From Haloechinothrix_A salitolerans (GTDB lineage: Bacteria > Actinomycetota > Actinomycetes > Mycobacteriales > Pseudonocardiaceae), in NCBI RefSeq assembly GCF_039544105.1, contig NZ_BAABLA010000024.1: DNA of 64,000 nt. The stretch is one strand, 5' to 3'. Positions 61,310 through 64,000 of the stretch are shown here, in pieces; the first letter of the stretch is position 1, and the number at the start of each line of letters is the position of its first letter. Below the pieces are notes generated by a model. That model worked only from the letters and a program-made list of their open reading frames with translations. It had not been told where the DNA came from and did no database searches. The position numbers and the translations under genes are program-made.

Positions 61310-62602
61310 CTACAGCCTCCCCTCGGACTTCAGCGCCAGGTACCGATCCGCCAGCGCGGGCGGCAGGTGCTCCGGCGTCGCGTCGACGACGCTCACGCCG
61401 TGCCTGGCCAGCAGCGCCGTCGCGTGTCGCCGCTCGGCCGTGGTGCGCTCCGCGGCGGCCGCCTCGTACACCGCCTGCGCGTCGCCGCGACCCGCCGCCA
61501 TCGAGGCCACGCGCGGGTCCGCGATCCCCGCGACCAACAGCTCGTGCCGTGCGGTCAACGACGACAGCACCGGCAGCAGTCCGTGCTCGATCGGCGCGGC
61601 GTCCAGCCCGGTCAGCAGCACCACCAAGCTCCGCTGCCGTATTCGGCGCAGTACTTCCGCGACCATCCCGCGCGCGTCCAGCTCGACCAACTCTGGTTCC
61701 ACCGGCGCCATCGCGTTGACCAGCGGCGGCAGTAGGTCCGCCGACGACGTCCCGGACACCGCCGCCTTCACCCGCCGGTCATACGCCACCAGGTCCACCC
61801 GGTCCCCGGCGTGCGACGCGATCGTGGCCAGCAGCAGGGCCGCGTCCATCGCCGCGTCCAGCCGAGGGACGTCCCCGACGCGCCCCGCCGAGGTCCGGGA
61901 CGTGTCCAGCACGATCAGGATGCGGCGGTCCCGCTCCGGCCGCCATGTGCGCACCATGACGTCCGCCGCGCGTGCCGACGCCCGCCAGTCGATCGACCGG
62001 ACGTCGTCGCCGACGACGTACTCCCGCAGCGAGTCGAACTCCGTGCCCTGCCCGCGGATCAGCACGGACTGCCTGCCATCCAGTTGCTGCAACCGCGCCA
62101 ACCGCGACGGCAGATGTTTCCGGCTCTCGAACGGCGGCAACGCCCGCACCGCCCACGGCACCTCGTGCGAGCACTGCCGCGCCGCGAGCCCCAGCGGCCC
62201 GACCGACCGCACCGTCACCCGCGACGCCTGCCGGTCGCCCCGCCGCGTCGGGTGCAACGTCGTCGTCACCTGACCTCGCTGGCCAGCCTTGACGTCGATG
62301 CGATGCCGGTCGGCCACCGCGCCCGCGCTCGGCTGCCATGCGTCCCTGAGCACACCTCGCACTCGACGTCCGGGGTTCTCGATCCGCAGCACGACGTTCG
62401 CCTGCTCGCCAAGTCGCACCGACGTCGCCCCGGCGCGCGAGAATCGCAACGCGCGCGGACTACCCGCGAGCACCACGTCAACCGCCACGGCGAGCAGCAG
62501 CACGGCCACGACCACCCCGATGCCTGACGTCGACGGCGCGGCGACACCGACGACGACCGCGCCGATCGCCGCCAGCAGCGGGGTCCTTCCGGTGAGCGCC
62601 AT
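61310..62602 (-). CDS. DUF58-domain protein
   Basis: From ATG 62602 the product is 430 aa. Two N-terminal helices (PLLAAIGAVVVGVAAP, VVVAVLLLAVAVDVVLAG) are followed by a beta domain and the DUF58 hallmark REYVVGDDVRSIDWRASAR leading into a von Willebrand A-like domain with ILIVLDTSRTSAG (MIDAS-like DxSxT variant). It partners MoxR ATPases. It starts 2 bp after the MoxR stop. A Gly/Arg-rich 57-codon extension upstream overlaps moxR and is rejected. Confidence 0.85.
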   Translation of the reverse strand: MALTGRTPLLAAIGAVVVGVAAPSTSGIGVVVAVLLLAVAVDVVLAGSPRALRFSRAGATSVRLGEQANVVLRIENPGRRVRGVLRDAWQPSAGAVADRHRIDVKAGQRGQVTTTLHPTRRGDRQASRVTVRSVGPLGLAARQCSHEVPWAVRALPPFESRKHLPSRLARLQQLDGRQSVLIRGQGTEFDSLREYVVGDDVRSIDWRASARAADVMVRTWRPERDRRILIVLDTSRTSAGRVGDVPRLDAAMDAALLLATIASHAGDRVDLVAYDRRVKAAVSGTSSADLLPPLVNAMAPVEPELVELDARGMVAEVLRRIRQRSLVVLLTGLDAAPIEHGLLPVLSSLTARHELLVAGIADPRVASMAAGRGDAQAVYEAAAAERTTAERRHATALLARHGVSVVDATPEHLPPALADRYLALKSEGRL

Positions 62603-62604
62603 CG

Positions 62605-63569
<965 letters not shown>

Positions 63570-63573
<4 letters not shown>

Positions 63574-64000
63574 GCCTGTCGTACCTCGTTCTCCAGCCGG
63601 TCAAGTTCTGCCGCGAGCCGCACGAGGGCCGCGTCGTCGGATGGTGCCGGACCGTACAACAGCCAGTGCACCTCGTCGGCGGACCTGCCGCCCCTGCTCG
63701 CCACCGTCACGAGCGCGTCGCGCCCCGCGTCCGCCGTGAGCCCCGCGCTCGCGGCGATCCGGTGCCGGGTCGCGTCTCGCAGCGCCTCCGCCGCGTGGTC
63801 GGCCGCGCCCACCCGCCGATACAGCCGCGCGCGGCCCTCAGTGGTCTCCGCCGCGTGCACCACGACCGGCAGCGGCTCGGTGACCACTGGCCCAAGTCGA
63901 CGTGCCCGCCACATCGCGAGTAGTACGGCTGCGATGCCCAGCATGGCGATGCCGTACTGCCAGCCCCGTGGTAGCAGGGAAAGCAGCGACGCCGTGCCGT
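63570..64000 (-). CDS. DUF4350-domain membrane protein (partial, N-terminus beyond window)
   Basis: The open frame runs off the window end, so only about 143 C-terminal residues are visible. They include LLPRGWQYGIAMLGIAAVLLAM (a helix read across the edge), then RARRLGPVVTEPLPVVVHAAE, typical of DUF4350 proteins upstream of moxR-DUF58 in actinobacteria. It overlaps moxR by ATGA. Confidence 0.8.

Overview
The window is high-GC actinobacterial DNA with GTG/ATG starts and long chains of ATGA-overlapping genes. It most resembles a steroid-degrading member of the Pseudonocardiaceae (Amycolatopsis-like), but the sequence does not fix the genus. About 1-42 kb is a cholesterol/steroid uptake and side-chain degradation region laid out like the KstR regulon of Mycobacterium and Rhodococcus. 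Sites matching the KstR operator TnnAACnnGTTnnA stand in front of nearly every steroid transcription unit.

Layout. 0-4.6 kb: a sulfotransferase-fold protein converges on ltp3-ltp4-DUF35, a Cys-less thiolase/OB-fold set. 4.7-12.1 kb: echA19 is divergent from fadD19, which leads a flavoprotein, an unknown, an aldehyde dehydrogenase and an APH-fold kinase. 12.1-20.5 kb: secreted and membrane proteins of unknown role, a LIV-type ABC transporter with a fused LivH-LivM permease, and an OYE-family oxidoreductase. 20.5-24.5 kb (minus): GMC oxidoreductase, fadE27, fadE26. 24.5-36.3 kb: hsd4A, an extra SDR, and a complete mce4 operon (yrbE4A, yrbE4B, mce4A-F, two Mce-associated proteins), the steroid importer. 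36.3-42 kb: ferredoxin reductase and ferredoxin, an F420-type oxidoreductase, a SnoaL-like protein, a lipoprotein, a two-subunit MaoC-type hydratase and an SDR. Together these could import a sterol, activate its side chain as a CoA thioester (FadD19), desaturate it (FadE26/27), hydrate it (EchA19, MaoC), oxidise it (SDRs) and cleave it (Ltp/DUF35).

42-44.2 kb holds a DUF5134 membrane protein and an SDR next to a TetR regulator. 44.5-54.4 kb is a polymorphic-toxin locus: a secreted RHS/YD-repeat protein of about 2,990 residues with an AT-rich ParB/sulfiredoxin-like C-terminal domain, an overlapping immunity gene, a displaced 57-bp copy of the RHS linker, and a frameshifted immunity-like remnant. 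A KptA/Tpt1 RNA 2'-phosphotransferase and a frameshifted membrane protein follow. 56.3-64 kb is mostly housekeeping: purC, a secreted Pro-rich protein, an ECF sigma factor fused to a zinc-finger membrane module, a SpoIIM-like protein, a MazEF-type toxin-antitoxin pair, and a DUF58-MoxR-DUF4350 set.

The least explained signal is two families of short interspersed repeats sitting on ATGA stop/start junctions inside operons. Family A (peptide MRTACxSES) occurs between livG and livF (two in-frame copies), forms the N-terminus of Mce4C, and occurs as a 92-bp tandem duplication in which each unit is exactly one translationally coupled 31-codon cistron. Family B (VEHxxxxGGH) forms the N-terminus of the last mce4-operon protein and lies inverted upstream of purC.
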